A stretch of DNA of 64,000 bases from Verrucomicrobiaceae bacterium UBA7681 (GTDB lineage: Bacteria; Verrucomicrobiota; Verrucomicrobiia; Verrucomicrobiales; Verrucomicrobiaceae): positions 109,117-173,116 of the forward strand of contig DLGZ01000073.1 in NCBI GenBank assembly GCA_002482965.1, in the 5' to 3' direction. A program made the position numbers and the translations under genes. A model generated the notes under the pieces. It did no database searches. It saw nothing but the letters and a program-made list of their open reading frames with translations, and was not told where the DNA came from. This document shows positions 1 to 9,292 of the stretch, one piece after another (the first letter of the stretch is position 1; the number at the start of each line of letters is the position of its first letter).

Positions 1-2
1 CC

Positions 3-104
3 TTCGCCATTCGCGATGAAGATCTCGGTGAGATCGGCGTCTTTACCGAGCATTGCGGCTACCATATCTTTCCAAGCGGAGGAGCTGTAATTGAGGTTGC
101 GTAA
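3..104 (+). CDS. C-terminal fragment of an unknown protein cut by the window edge
   Basis: An open frame enters from the left edge and ends at TAA 102-104, giving 33 residues that finish ...PSGGAVIEVA. The composition (alternating hydrophobic and acidic residues, no R/H-rich bias) looks like a real protein C-terminus and not a shadow frame. It lies upstream of and on the same strand as the ThuA-like gene, but a hairpin-rich repeat separates them. Too little remains to name a family. Confidence 0.5.
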   Translation, partial: FAIRDEDLGEIGVFTEHCGYHIFPSGGAVIEVA

Positions 105-118
105 AGCTGACCGTCGCC

Positions 119-231
119 GAGCCGGAGGCTCGCAAGAAATTAGCCGGTGGTGAAGGGAGCGCAGCGACCGGGAACCACCGGACAGTAACAGCCTCACCGC
201 TTTCAAAAGGGATGCGCCCCGGCAGGGGCGC
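119..231. repeat. hairpin-rich REP-like intergenic repeat
   Basis: Three inverted repeats follow each other in the gap before the ThuA gene: agccggaggct (119-129); an 8-bp stem ccggtggt/accaccgg (144-151 and 174-181) around a GC-rich loop; and gcgcccc-ggca-ggggcgc (214-231). This architecture resembles the dispersed extragenic palindromes common in Verrucomicrobia and Planctomycetes genomes. It is a different sequence family from the element around the transposase at 8.8 kb. The remaining bases of the 105-329 gap show nothing else that I recognise. Confidence 0.55.
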
Positions 232-329
232 GAGAAGCCTACGCATATCGCCAAGGTGCGAACGGAGCATGTGACAGCCCGGTTGAAAATGGGAGTTTAA
301 TTCTCTCTCAAACAGCGTTCCCATCATCC

Positions 330-1118
330 ATGCACAATCCCCCCATCCGCGTCACCATCTGGAACGAATTCGTTCACGAACGCCAAAATCCCACCGTCGC
401 TGCCATCTATCCCAACGGCATCCATGGCGCGCTGGCGGAAGCGCTGTCAAAGCACGGCGATTTCCACGTCCACACCGCCACTCTCGATGAACCCGAGCAA
501 GGTCTGCCCCCTGTGGTGCTGGATCAAACCGACGTGCTCCTCTGGTGGGGCCATGCGGCGCATGATCAAGTGAGTGATGAACTCGTCACCCGCGTACAGG
601 AACGGGTGCTCGCCGGCATGGGGCTGATCGTTTTGCACTCTGGCCATTTCTCCAAGGTCTTCAAACGCCTCATGGGCACAAGCTGCGCCCTGTGCTGGCG
701 CGAAGCAGGCGAGCGCGAGCGCGTATGGAAAATCAATCCCGGCCACCCCATCGCCGCCGGCATCGGGGACTGCATCGAGATCGAACAATCCGAAATGTAT
801 GGCGAACCCTTCGGCATCCCCACACCGGACGAACTGATCTTCGTCTCCTGGTTCCAAGGCGGCGAAGTGATGCGCAGCGGGGCCACGTGGACACGCGGCA
901 GCGGTCGCATCTTTTACTTCAGCCCCGGCCACGAAGTGTATCCCATCTACCACCTGCCGGACGTGCAGCGTGTCATCGCCAACGGCATCCGCTGGGCACG
1001 CCCGCAAGGAGCGGCGGCCAATTCGCCTCGCCACGTGCCAGTGGAGCAGGCACGCGAGAAGATCGAAGTACGCGGTGGCACCGTGCACCAAGAAGACGGC
1101 CAGCTGGCCGGGCATTAG
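330..1118 (+). CDS. ThuA-like domain protein (trehalose-utilisation type)
   Basis: A 262-residue cytoplasmic protein with no signal peptide. It matches the ThuA fold, a class I glutamine amidotransferase-like domain first seen in the Rhizobium trehalose-utilisation locus. Supporting blocks are the N-terminal strand IRVTIWNEFVHE, the VLLWWGHAAHD segment, a GLIVLHSGHFSK turn in the position of the amidotransferase elbow, and a late GRIFYFSPGHE block typical of ThuA proteins. The elbow carries Ser-Gly-His where a true amidotransferase has a nucleophilic Cys, so classical amidotransferase activity is unlikely. Exact function is unknown; ThuA proteins are linked to sugar metabolism. It converges with the acyl-CoA ligase, leaving only 3 bp between stops. 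The family call is firm, the substrate is not. Confidence 0.85.
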   Translation: MHNPPIRVTIWNEFVHERQNPTVAAIYPNGIHGALAEALSKHGDFHVHTATLDEPEQGLPPVVLDQTDVLLWWGHAAHDQVSDELVTRVQERVLAGMGLIVLHSGHFSKVFKRLMGTSCALCWREAGERERVWKINPGHPIAAGIGDCIEIEQSEMYGEPFGIPTPDELIFVSWFQGGEVMRSGATWTRGSGRIFYFSPGHEVYPIYHLPDVQRVIANGIRWARPQGAAANSPRHVPVEQAREKIEVRGGTVHQEDGQLAGH

Positions 1119-1121
1119 GGG

Positions 1122-2693
1122 CTACTGCGCAGCAATGTTCGCCCGCCCGCCGCGCAGCACGTACTTCTGAATTTTCCCCGTCGCAGTCTTCGGCAGCTCG
1201 GCAATAAACTCAAAGCCGTGAGGCACTTTGAAGTGGGCCAAATGCTCGCGACAGAACAGCCTCAGTTCCTCAGGCGTGGTGGCAGCACCAGGCTTGAGGA
1301 CAATGAATGCCTGCGGTGTTTCACCCCATTTTTCATGCGGCAAGCCGACAACAGCGGATTCCTGCACCGCAGGATGGCGCAGGAGCACGCCCTCGACCTC
1401 GACGGAGGAGATGTTTTCGCCACCGCTGATGATGATGTCCTTCCACCGGTCGCGAATTTCGATGTAGCCGTCCGGGTGCACCACAGCGGCATCTCCGCTG
1501 TAAAACCAGCCGTTGCGGATGGCCTTCGCGGTGGCGGAGGGGTCGTTGTAATAGCCTTTCATCACGGCATTACCGCGAATGATGATCTCGCCCATCGCAG
1601 CGCCATCCTTGGCGACCTCGCAGCCCTCATCGTCAACAACCCGGACCTCGGCATTCGCGAGGTATTCTACGCCCTGCCGGGCCTTGATCACAGCGCGAGC
1701 CTGCGGAGTGAGCTGCGCGTGCTCAGGCCGCGACTCACTGATTGTGACGATAGGCGACACCTCCGTGAGCCCATACACATGCGTAATGTCCCAGCCGAGT
1801 TCCCCTTCCATGCGCTCAATGGTGGCGGCGGCAGGCGGAGCCCCGGCAGTAATAACGCGCACACCACGGGGTGCTTTCTGGCGGAGGTCCTCCGGCGCAT
1901 TGGCCATGCCGATGAGCACGGTCGGCGCGGCACACAGCAGAGTGACACCTTCCCTTGAGATCGCTTCGAAAATGAGCCGTGGGTCCGCCTTCGGCAGGCA
2001 GACATGGCGGCCACCCACGGCAGTGACGGTCCACACAAAAGTCCAGCCATTGGCATGAAACATGGGCAGCACCCAAAGGTAGCGGTCCGCGCTCGTGATG
2101 TGGGTATGCATGAGATGGCCCATGATGTTGAAGGCCGTGTTGCGATGCGTGACCATGACCCCTTTCGGATTCGCCGTGGTGCCGCTGGTATAGTTCAGCG
2201 CGATCATCTCCGTCTCGCAGATTTCAGCAGCCGTGAAATCGGTGGTGGAAGCTGCCAGCGCGACCTCGTAATCAATCCACCCAGCCTTGCTGCCCGTCAG
2301 AGCCACAAACCGCTCCACCCCGGGCACCTGATCGCGGATGGAATCCACTGCATCAAGGTAGTCCGCATGCACACACACGACACAGGCGCCGCTGTGCTTC
2401 AAAATGTAGGCAAAGTCAGTAGCAGTGAGACGAAAGTTGATCGGAACAATGACAGCCCCAATCTGCGGGACGGCATAAAACGCCTCCAAATGAGAATGCG
2501 TGTTCGGCGCGATGGTCGCCACGCGCTCCCCAGGCTGCACCCCGAGCTGCTGCAGCGCCGCCGACCAGCGGTCGCAGCGCTCAAAGAATTCACGGTAGGT
2601 AAAGCGGCGCTCGCCATCTACCACGGCCTCCCGGTCAGCATAAAGTCGTCGGGCACGGCGGGCGAAATCAAGAGGCGAGAGCGGCGTTTCCAT
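1122..2693 (-). CDS. fatty-acyl-CoA synthetase / AMP-dependent ligase
   Basis: A 523-residue adenylate-forming enzyme that activates a carboxylic acid, probably a medium- or long-chain fatty acid, through an acyl-AMP to acyl-CoA. It shows the phosphate-binding loop NYTSGTTANPKGVMVTHR, the adenine-binding VYGLTEVSP, the GWFYSGDAAVVHPDGYIEI block with the ribose-binding Asp, the hinge RWKDIIISGGENIS, and the C-terminal catalytic Lys in KTATGKIQKYVLR. Length is normal for the AlkK-like acyl-CoA ligase group. The open frame extends upstream to a TTG at 2756, but ATG at 2693 gives a family-like start (METPLSPLDFARRA) with a purine-rich gggaaag about 6 bp upstream. It lies 94 bp downstream of uvrA on the same strand. 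The chain length of the substrate cannot be read from sequence. Confidence 0.9.
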   Translation of the reverse strand: METPLSPLDFARRARRLYADREAVVDGERRFTYREFFERCDRWSAALQQLGVQPGERVATIAPNTHSHLEAFYAVPQIGAVIVPINFRLTATDFAYILKHSGACVVCVHADYLDAVDSIRDQVPGVERFVALTGSKAGWIDYEVALAASTTDFTAAEICETEMIALNYTSGTTANPKGVMVTHRNTAFNIMGHLMHTHITSADRYLWVLPMFHANGWTFVWTVTAVGGRHVCLPKADPRLIFEAISREGVTLLCAAPTVLIGMANAPEDLRQKAPRGVRVITAGAPPAAATIERMEGELGWDITHVYGLTEVSPIVTISESRPEHAQLTPQARAVIKARQGVEYLANAEVRVVDDEGCEVAKDGAAMGEIIIRGNAVMKGYYNDPSATAKAIRNGWFYSGDAAVVHPDGYIEIRDRWKDIIISGGENISSVEVEGVLLRHPAVQESAVVGLPHEKWGETPQAFIVLKPGAATTPEELRLFCREHLAHFKVPHGFEFIAELPKTATGKIQKYVLRGGRANIAAQ

Positions 2694-2787
2694 AGAAGCT
2701 TTCCCAGCATACCCAAGGGCAGCAGCTGAAGACCAGAGAAAACAGCGGCTCACCAAATTCAGGCGCCTGAGTTAGGAGGCACGCATT

Positions 2788-5700
2788 TCACAAAAACCGC
2801 GCCGTCTCGCTCCCCTTGCACTTCTTCACCTGCTCCGGCGTGCCCGCAGCCACCAGCTTCCCACCTTCGGGCCCAGCTTCCGGCCCAATATCGATGAGAA
2901 AATCCGCTTCCGCATAAACATCCGGATGATGCTCAATAACCACCACCGTGTGTCCTTCATCCACGAGGCGGTGCAGCACATCAATCAAACGCGCCACGTC
3001 CTGCATGTGCAGGCCGATGGTCGGCTCTTCGATAAGATACAAATTCCGCTTCCCGGCCACGGTGATGCCCTTCAGTCGCTCCTTGTTCGTGCGTCCATCG
3101 CCACTGCGAAGTTCCGTGACAAGCTTGATGCGCTGCGCCTCGCCACCGCTGAGCGTGGGACTCGGCTGCCCGAGCTGAAGATAGCCCAGACCCGTATCAG
3201 CCAGCAGCTTGAGCGGACGCGCGATCTTCTGCACCGGCGCGAAAAAGTCCGCCGCCTCCGTGATGCTCATGCGCAGCACATCGCCGATGTGCTTGCCGTT
3301 GTATTCGATCTCCAGCGTGGATGAATTGAAGCGCAGCCCATTGCAGGCCTCGCAATGCACACGCGTGGTCGGCAGGAAGGCCATCTCCACCTTGATCTCC
3401 CCATTGCCGCCGCAGGTTTCGCAGCGCCCGCCTTCGGTGTTGAAGGAGAAGCGGCTCGCCGTGTAGCCACGCGTACGTGCCAGCGGCACCTGCGCAAACA
3501 GAGCTCGAATGTCATCAAGAATGCCCACATACGTCGCCGGGCACGAGCGGCTGGTCTTGCCAATGGGCGATTGATCCACCTCATGCACCGTCTGCAGATT
3601 TTCGAAGCCGCTGATCGTCTTCCACGCCTTCACGACCTTGATCTTCGACTTGCTGATCTTCTCGCGCACCGCCGGCGAAAGCGCTCCATGCATGAACGAA
3701 CTTTTCCCACTGCCGCTCACGCCCGTCAGCACCGTGAGACGACCGAGCGGGATAGATACATCAATGTTCTTCAAATTGTTCGCCGTCGCGCCTGTCACGC
3801 GCAGCCAGCCTTCTTTCGCTTTCAACGCTGGCAGTGCCCGGCGTGAGCCACGCACAGGGTGCTTCAAAGGCGTGCGCAGGCTCGCTCCCGTGACGCTGTT
3901 CTTGTTCTTCAAGATCTGCGCCATCGTGCCTTGCGCCACGATCTGACCGCCAAATTTGCCCGCACCCGGCCCCAGATCGAGAATCGTGTCCGCACGCCTC
4001 ATCGTCTCATCATCGTGCTCCACAACCAGCAGCGAGTTGCCCTTGTCCCGCAGCGCCATCAGCGTGTCGAGCAGCTTCTCATTGTCGCGCGGATGCAGAC
4101 CAATCGTCGGCTCATCCAGCACATACAATACGCCACGCAGATTGCTGCCAAGCTGCGCCGACAAGCGGATGCGCTGAGCTTCACCGCCGCTGAGTGTGTC
4201 CGCACTGCGGTTGAGCTGCAGATACCCCAGCCCCACCTCCTGCATGAACTTCAGGCGCTGGGAGATCTCCTTCACGATGTCGAGCGCGATGATGCCCTCC
4301 GTGCCTTCGAACTCAAACTTCGACAGCAGTTTGCCCGCATCTCCCGCGGTCAATCCCGCGAACTGCTGAATCTTCGTCCCCTGCAGTTGCACGGCACGGC
4401 CGATCTCATTGATGCGGCTGCCCTGGCAGCTTGGGCAAATCTCACGCGGCTTCTCTCCCTCATCAGCCGCGCTTTCAAAACGCCGCTCCTCTTCGAGCTC
4501 AGCCTCCAGAACTGAGACATCCGGCTGCCGGTCGCTCAGATCCGTTTTGTGGCCCTTCAGGCCAAAGCCACGGCAGTCTTTGCACCAGCCATGCGGGCTG
4601 TTGAAGCTGAACAAACGCGGATCCAGTTCTTCAAACGACAGTCCGCACGAAGGGCAGCTCATCTCTGTGCTCAGCACGTGCATCGTCTTGTCATTCAGCC
4701 GCAGCTTGATTGTGCCCTTGCCCATCTTCAGCGCCGACTCGATCAGCGGCCGCAGTTTCTCCGCGTCATCGCTCTTGCCCACTTTGCCGATCACCGCATC
4801 AATGGTGTGCTCCTTAAAGCGCTCCAGGCGCTGGAAGCCCGCCGTGTCGCGAAACTCACCATCGACCAGCAGCGTCTCGATGCCATGCTTGCTCGCATGC
4901 TCCGCCACCTCGCTGTGGAAGCCTTTGCGTGCCTTGATCAGCGGCGCCAGCAGATGCCCGCCACCGCTGCGCAGATGCTGCTGCACCGTTTTCAGAATGG
5001 CCTGCACACTCTGCTTCTTCACCGGCACATTGCATGACGGGCAGTACTGCGTGCCCAGCTTGGCAAACAGCAGGCGGAAGAAGTGATACACCTCCGTCAC
5101 CGTCGCCACCGTCGACTTGCCACCGCCGCGCGAGATACGCTGCTCGATGGCCACCGTCGGCGGCACGCCCGTGATCAGATCCACCTCCGGCTTCTCCATC
5201 TGCTCCACAAACGTCCGCGCATACACCGACATGCTGTCCAGAAAGCGCCGCTGCCCTTCCGCAAAGATCAGATCAAACGCCAGCGATGACTTTCCAGAAC
5301 CGCTCAGTCCCGTCACCACCACAAACTCATCCCGCGGAATATCCAGCGAGATGTTTTTTAGATTGTGCTCACGTGCGCCGCGAATGCTGATCGTGTTGCT
5401 GGTCTCCTGCGGCAGCGAGAGTTCTCTCCTCGGAGTCTCCGCCACACGGCTTGCCTCATGTCCCTTCGAACCTGAAAGCAGTTCATGGAGATAACGCCCG
5501 GTATGCGAAGCCGCACATTCCGCCACTTCTTCCGGCGTCCCCGCAATCACCAAACCTCCGCCCGCCTCTCCACCTTCCGGGCCCAGATCAATGACCCAGT
5601 CAGCGCATTTGATGACTTCCAGATTGTGCTCAATCACAAGAAGGCTGTGCCCTTCATCAACAAGACGCTGCAGCAGTTTCACCAGCAGCGCGATGTCATC

Positions 5701-8406
5701 AAAGTGCAGGCCCGTCGTCGGTTCATCCAGCAACAGCAAACTGCCAGTCGCGCTACCCGCTGGATTTTCGATCAAATGGCCAATGAGCTTCAGACGCTGC
5801 GCCTCACCGCCCGAAAGCGTGTTCAGCGGCTGCCCCAGCTTCAAGTAGCCAAGTCCGGCCTCATTCAAAAGATGCAACTGCGCCACAATCTGCTTCGCCT
5901 TCTTCGACGACTCAAACAGCGCGCTGCTGAACCACTCCACCGCAGCCTCCGCCGTCATGCCCAGCACATCATGAATGCTCTGGCCATGCAGCAGAATCTT
6001 CAGCGCAGGCGGCTGGTAGCGCTTCCCTTCACACTCAGGACAGGTCACATACAGATCGCTCAGGAACTGCATTTCGATTTTTTCAAAGCCATTGCCCGCG
6101 CAGCGTTCGCAGCGCCCTTCGCCGGAATTGAAGCTGAAGAAGCCCGGCATGATCCCCTGCGCCTTCGCATCATCCGTCTCGGAGAAAAGTGTGCGGATAT
6201 GATCAAACGCCCCCAGAAACACTGCCGGTGTCGAACGCGGTGTACGCGCCAGCGGCGACTGATCCACCATCACCACTTCATGCAGTTGCTCCCAGCCCGT
6301 GATCTTGCTCACACGCCCCGGCTCTTCTTCACACACCTCACCGCGTAGTCGCTGCAGGTTCCGGTACAACACATCATGGACTAGCGTCGATTTCCCCGAG
6401 CCGCTCACCCCAGTGATGCAGCAAAACACGCCGAGCGGAATGTCCACATCCAGCTTCTTGAGGTTGTTCTGACGCGCGCCTCTGATTGAAAGAGTCCCAG
6501 GCTTCTGATTTGCCGCCGCGCCTTTGCGTCCGCTTTTCGCCTTAACCGGTGCCACATCTGCATCTGCCAACTTGGGATTTGAAATAGACCGTCGCTGCGC
6601 CGGAATCGGCACACTCTTCCTTCCAAACAAATAATCCCCCGTCAGCGACTTCACCTTCGCCCCCAGCTTCTCCAGCGGCCCGCTGAACACCAGCTCGCCA
6701 CCCTTCTCCCCACGCCCAGGACCAATGTCGATTAGGTTGTCCGCACTGCGCATCACTGCCTCTTCATGCTCCACGACGAGCAATGTATTGCCCTTGTCCC
6801 GCAGCCCCTCCATCACGCCAATAAGCCGCCCAATGTCGCGCGGATGCAGCCCGATGCTCGGCTCATCCAGCACAAACAGCGTGTTCACCAGCGAGGCACC
6901 AAGGCACGTCGTGAGATTCACCCGCTGCAACTCACCACCGCTCAGCGTGCGCGTCTGCCGGTCCAGATTCAGATACCCCAGGCCCGCACGATCCATGTAG
7001 CTGATGCGGCTGGCGATCTCTCCCCGCAGCATCGTCGCCACATGATCGCTCGCCTTGATCGGCCACGACTGCACCAGCGGATGCAACTCATCCACCGGCA
7101 GCCGCGAAAGATCAGCAATCGTGTGCTCACCGATGCGGAAATTATACGCCTCCTTCTTCAAGCGCCCACCGCCGCAATCAGCACACTCCGTGTAGGCACG
7201 GTAGCGGCTCAGGAACACCCGCACATGCATCTTGTAGCTGCGCGACTCCTGCCATTTGAAAAAGCCCCGCACCCCATACCACTCACCGCGATTGTACGCA
7301 TCTTCAGGATCATCCCGCGTGCCCTCGATCAGCCACTTGCGGTCATCCTTGGAGTAATCCTCAAACGCCTTGTGAATGTCCACGCCACGCTTCCGCGCCG
7401 CCTTCTCCAGATCGACCTGCGACTCTCCATACGTGCTGCCCTGAAACGGCCGCACCAGCCCCTGATTGATGCTCAACGACTCATCCGGAATCGCCTTGCC
7501 CATGTCCAGCCCCAGCGTGCGGCCAAAGCCACGACACGTCGGACACGCTCCAATGGGACTGTTAAAGCTGAACAGCCCCGGCGTCGGTGCCGGCAGCGTG
7601 ATGCCGCAGTCCGCACAGGACCAGTCCGTGGAAAAATGCAGTGTCTCATCCTCAATGCTCGCCGCCACCTTGCCCTTGCCATAGCGCAGCGCCGCTTCCA
7701 GCGCCTCGCTCACACGCGCTCGCTGTTTCGCCTCCAGCACCACTCGGTCCTGCACCACCATCACTTGGGCCGGCAGTTTGCGGCCCTTGAGCGCGTCCGT
7801 CTCATCCAGACGAATCACATTCCCATACAGCCACACCCGCAGAAAACCCTGCGCTTGCAGAAACGCAGCAAAGTCCGCCGTCACCGCGTCCTTCGGCACC
7901 GCCACCGGAAACAGAATCAGCGCCTGCTTGCCTGCATGCGCATTCAGCAGCTCATTGAGAATGCTCTCCGGCGACTCCGGCCGCACCGGCCGATGGCAGG
8001 AGGGGCACGTCGCCTCAGCCAGTCGCGGAAACAGCATCTTCAGGTAATCATTGATCTCCGTGATCGTCCCCACCGTCGAGCGCGTGCTGCGCATGTTGTT
8101 CACCTGCTCGATCGCAATCGCTGGCGGGATCCCCTCGATGGAGTCCACCTTCGGCTTGTCCATCCGCTCAAAGAACTGCCGCGTATACGGCGAAAACGTC
8201 TCCACATACCGCCGCTGCCCTTCCGCATAGATCGTATCAAACGCCAGCGACGACTTCCCCGACCCGCTCGGCCCCGTGATCACATTCAGCTTCCCAAGCG
8301 GCAGATCGAGATCAATCCCCTTCAAATTGTTCTGCCACGCCCCACGAATACGAATGACATCGTTGAGAGACTTCCGGGCGGCAGTTTTTTTGGCAACACG
8401 AGACAT
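2788..8406 (-). CDS. uvrA: double-length UvrA (tandem fusion of two UvrA units)
   Basis: An 1872-residue protein containing two complete UvrA-like units, against about 940 residues for a standard UvrA. UvrA is the damage-recognition ATPase of nucleotide excision repair and works with UvrB. Four Walker A loops are present, with Lys51, Lys672, Lys1039 and Lys1568, and four ABC signatures read LSGGELQR once and LSGGEAQR three times. Each unit has its own zinc-finger Cys pairs (for example CADCG...CPTCRGFG and CPSCG...CKDCRGFG) and a UvrB-binding-type insert. The same landmark block (FERMDKPKVD and VEQMEKPEVD) opens both units. Unit 1 covers roughly residues 15-990 and unit 2 1005-1872; unit 2 is shorter between its Walker motifs. 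The fusion would place a UvrA dimer in one chain. No frameshift or stop is visible between units. Whether a second, single-length uvrA exists elsewhere cannot be seen here. Confidence 0.95.
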   Translation of the reverse strand: MSRVAKKTAARKSLNDVIRIRGAWQNNLKGIDLDLPLGKLNVITGPSGSGKSSLAFDTIYAEGQRRYVETFSPYTRQFFERMDKPKVDSIEGIPPAIAIEQVNNMRSTRSTVGTITEINDYLKMLFPRLAEATCPSCHRPVRPESPESILNELLNAHAGKQALILFPVAVPKDAVTADFAAFLQAQGFLRVWLYGNVIRLDETDALKGRKLPAQVMVVQDRVVLEAKQRARVSEALEAALRYGKGKVAASIEDETLHFSTDWSCADCGITLPAPTPGLFSFNSPIGACPTCRGFGRTLGLDMGKAIPDESLSINQGLVRPFQGSTYGESQVDLEKAARKRGVDIHKAFEDYSKDDRKWLIEGTRDDPEDAYNRGEWYGVRGFFKWQESRSYKMHVRVFLSRYRAYTECADCGGGRLKKEAYNFRIGEHTIADLSRLPVDELHPLVQSWPIKASDHVATMLRGEIASRISYMDRAGLGYLNLDRQTRTLSGGELQRVNLTTCLGASLVNTLFVLDEPSIGLHPRDIGRLIGVMEGLRDKGNTLLVVEHEEAVMRSADNLIDIGPGRGEKGGELVFSGPLEKLGAKVKSLTGDYLFGRKSVPIPAQRRSISNPKLADADVAPVKAKSGRKGAAANQKPGTLSIRGARQNNLKKLDVDIPLGVFCCITGVSGSGKSTLVHDVLYRNLQRLRGEVCEEEPGRVSKITGWEQLHEVVMVDQSPLARTPRSTPAVFLGAFDHIRTLFSETDDAKAQGIMPGFFSFNSGEGRCERCAGNGFEKIEMQFLSDLYVTCPECEGKRYQPPALKILLHGQSIHDVLGMTAEAAVEWFSSALFESSKKAKQIVAQLHLLNEAGLGYLKLGQPLNTLSGGEAQRLKLIGHLIENPAGSATGSLLLLDEPTTGLHFDDIALLVKLLQRLVDEGHSLLVIEHNLEVIKCADWVIDLGPEGGEAGGGLVIAGTPEEVAECAASHTGRYLHELLSGSKGHEASRVAETPRRELSLPQETSNTISIRGAREHNLKNISLDIPRDEFVVVTGLSGSGKSSLAFDLIFAEGQRRFLDSMSVYARTFVEQMEKPEVDLITGVPPTVAIEQRISRGGGKSTVATVTEVYHFFRLLFAKLGTQYCPSCNVPVKKQSVQAILKTVQQHLRSGGGHLLAPLIKARKGFHSEVAEHASKHGIETLLVDGEFRDTAGFQRLERFKEHTIDAVIGKVGKSDDAEKLRPLIESALKMGKGTIKLRLNDKTMHVLSTEMSCPSCGLSFEELDPRLFSFNSPHGWCKDCRGFGLKGHKTDLSDRQPDVSVLEAELEEERRFESAADEGEKPREICPSCQGSRINEIGRAVQLQGTKIQQFAGLTAGDAGKLLSKFEFEGTEGIIALDIVKEISQRLKFMQEVGLGYLQLNRSADTLSGGEAQRIRLSAQLGSNLRGVLYVLDEPTIGLHPRDNEKLLDTLMALRDKGNSLLVVEHDDETMRRADTILDLGPGAGKFGGQIVAQGTMAQILKNKNSVTGASLRTPLKHPVRGSRRALPALKAKEGWLRVTGATANNLKNIDVSIPLGRLTVLTGVSGSGKSSFMHGALSPAVREKISKSKIKVVKAWKTISGFENLQTVHEVDQSPIGKTSRSCPATYVGILDDIRALFAQVPLARTRGYTASRFSFNTEGGRCETCGGNGEIKVEMAFLPTTRVHCEACNGLRFNSSTLEIEYNGKHIGDVLRMSITEAADFFAPVQKIARPLKLLADTGLGYLQLGQPSPTLSGGEAQRIKLVTELRSGDGRTNKERLKGITVAGKRNLYLIEEPTIGLHMQDVARLIDVLHRLVDEGHTVVVIEHHPDVYAEADFLIDIGPEAGPEGGKLVAAGTPEQVKKCKGSETARFL

Positions 8407-8530
8407 GGGGGCGCGAGACTAACGATACGCCCCTCCATGGCAACCGGGCGCTCGTGATGAAGAAAAGAAAGCCGTGGAGGTGGTGTTTCCAGCCCGGGAG
8501 ATCAAGGAAGGCCGCGACGACTATGGCACA

Positions 8531-8606
8531 GTCTCGATCCCGAAGGGATCATAGCAGGGGGCTTGAACAAGGCGGCGGTTCTATCGTCTCGATCCCGAAG
8601 GGATCA
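8531..8606. repeat. direct repeat of a 21-bp hairpin unit
   Basis: The 21-bp string gtctcgatcccgaagggatca occurs exactly twice, at 8531-8551 and 8586-8606. Each copy contains the hairpin gatccc-gaa-gggatc. The copies lie just outside the left arm of the transposase element, and a related hairpin (gatcccttcggaatc, 9384-9398) sits outside the right arm. The 8407-8530 stretch before them, including the start region of uvrA, shows no gene I can support. Confidence 0.7.
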
Positions 8607-8705
8607 CAGCTGGTAGCCAGGGGTCGCAGACCCCTGGAAAGCCATTCCACCCCACGCTCTCTCAAGGTCGCATCCCGAAGGGATGCTAGCACGATACATT
8701 CCTCC
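8586..8705. repeat. left inverted REP-type arm of the transposase element
   Basis: This arm is an inverted match to 9293-9401. It contains three successive hairpins: gatcccgaagggatc (8591-8605), ccaggggtc-gca-gacccctgg (8617-8637) and catcccgaagggatg (8671-8685). The first and third differ in sequence in the right arm but keep their pairing. Together the two arms bracket the tyrosine transposase gene, the arrangement expected of REP/REPIN sequences mobilised by a RAYT. Confidence 0.8.
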
Positions 8706-8823
8706 CCCCGCCCCCAAATCTACGGCAATGCCTCCTCGTGCTCACCACACGATAAAATGCCCTTGAAAATCATTGCCCATTCTCCCACTCCCACGGCATT
8801 ATGTGGTGTCCCATCTGTTCCGC

Positions 8824-9270
8824 ATGCCCGGCACCTACACCTCGCTGCACTACCACGTGATCTTCTCAACGAAGAACCGGGAGCCTCTCATCGTCGCCGC
8901 ATGGCGATCGCGTCTCCACGAATACCTCGGCGGCATGATCCACGGTCTGGGTGGCACGCCGCTTGGTGTCGGCGGCGTGGCGGACCACGTGCATCTGCTC
9001 TTTGGACTCAAGGCGACGCATTGCCTCTCCGACTTCATGCGCGACTTGAAAAAGGACGCAACGAATTGGACCAAGGAGACCCTCCAACAACCCCACTTCG
9101 CCTGGCAGGAAGGATACGCGGCTTTCACCGTCAGCCCGACGGCAATCGAATCCGTGCGGGACTACGTCAATGACCAGGAGGAGCATCACCGGGTGCGGAC
9201 ATTCCGTGAGGAACTGGTGATGATGCTGCGTCGTGCAGGCGTGGAGTTTGAGGAGCGGTATTTGGACTGA
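8824..9270 (+). CDS. REP-associated tyrosine transposase (RAYT, IS200/IS605 TnpA-like)
   Basis: A 148-residue Y1 HUH single-strand transposase. The HUH metal site is DHVHLL (His55, His57) and the catalytic tyrosine is Tyr114 in RDYVNDQEEHH, followed by the conserved Q and HH seen in RAYTs. The N-terminal block SLHYHVIFSTKNREP is the family signature. It appears intact: no stop, no frameshift, and about the usual length. An upstream in-frame ATG at 8773 exists, but ATG 8824 gives the family-like start. The gene stands alone without a TnpB partner and sits between long inverted arms carrying hairpins, which fits a domesticated RAYT acting on REP sequences and not a free insertion sequence. It would act on hairpins in single-stranded DNA during replication. 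Confidence 0.92.
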   Translation: MPGTYTSLHYHVIFSTKNREPLIVAAWRSRLHEYLGGMIHGLGGTPLGVGGVADHVHLLFGLKATHCLSDFMRDLKKDATNWTKETLQQPHFAWQEGYAAFTVSPTAIESVRDYVNDQEEHHRVRTFREELVMMLRRAGVEFEERYLD

Positions 9271-9292
9271 GGCGAGGATCAAGTGCGGGAAG

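Noticed and set aside
6766..8457. 563-codon open frame on the plus strand opposite uvrA
   Set aside because: It is antisense to confirmed UvrA coding sequence, rich in Arg/His/Gln with no domain, and typical of a high-GC shadow frame.
8531..8606. Possible CRISPR-like array from the repeated 21-bp unit
   Set aside because: Only two copies, each a hairpin with a 34-bp gap, no cas genes, and the unit belongs to the REP-type element.
8454..9173. 239-codon frame covering the left repeat arm and part of the transposase
   Set aside because: It translates hairpin repeats and overlaps the transposase in another frame; composition is repeat-driven.
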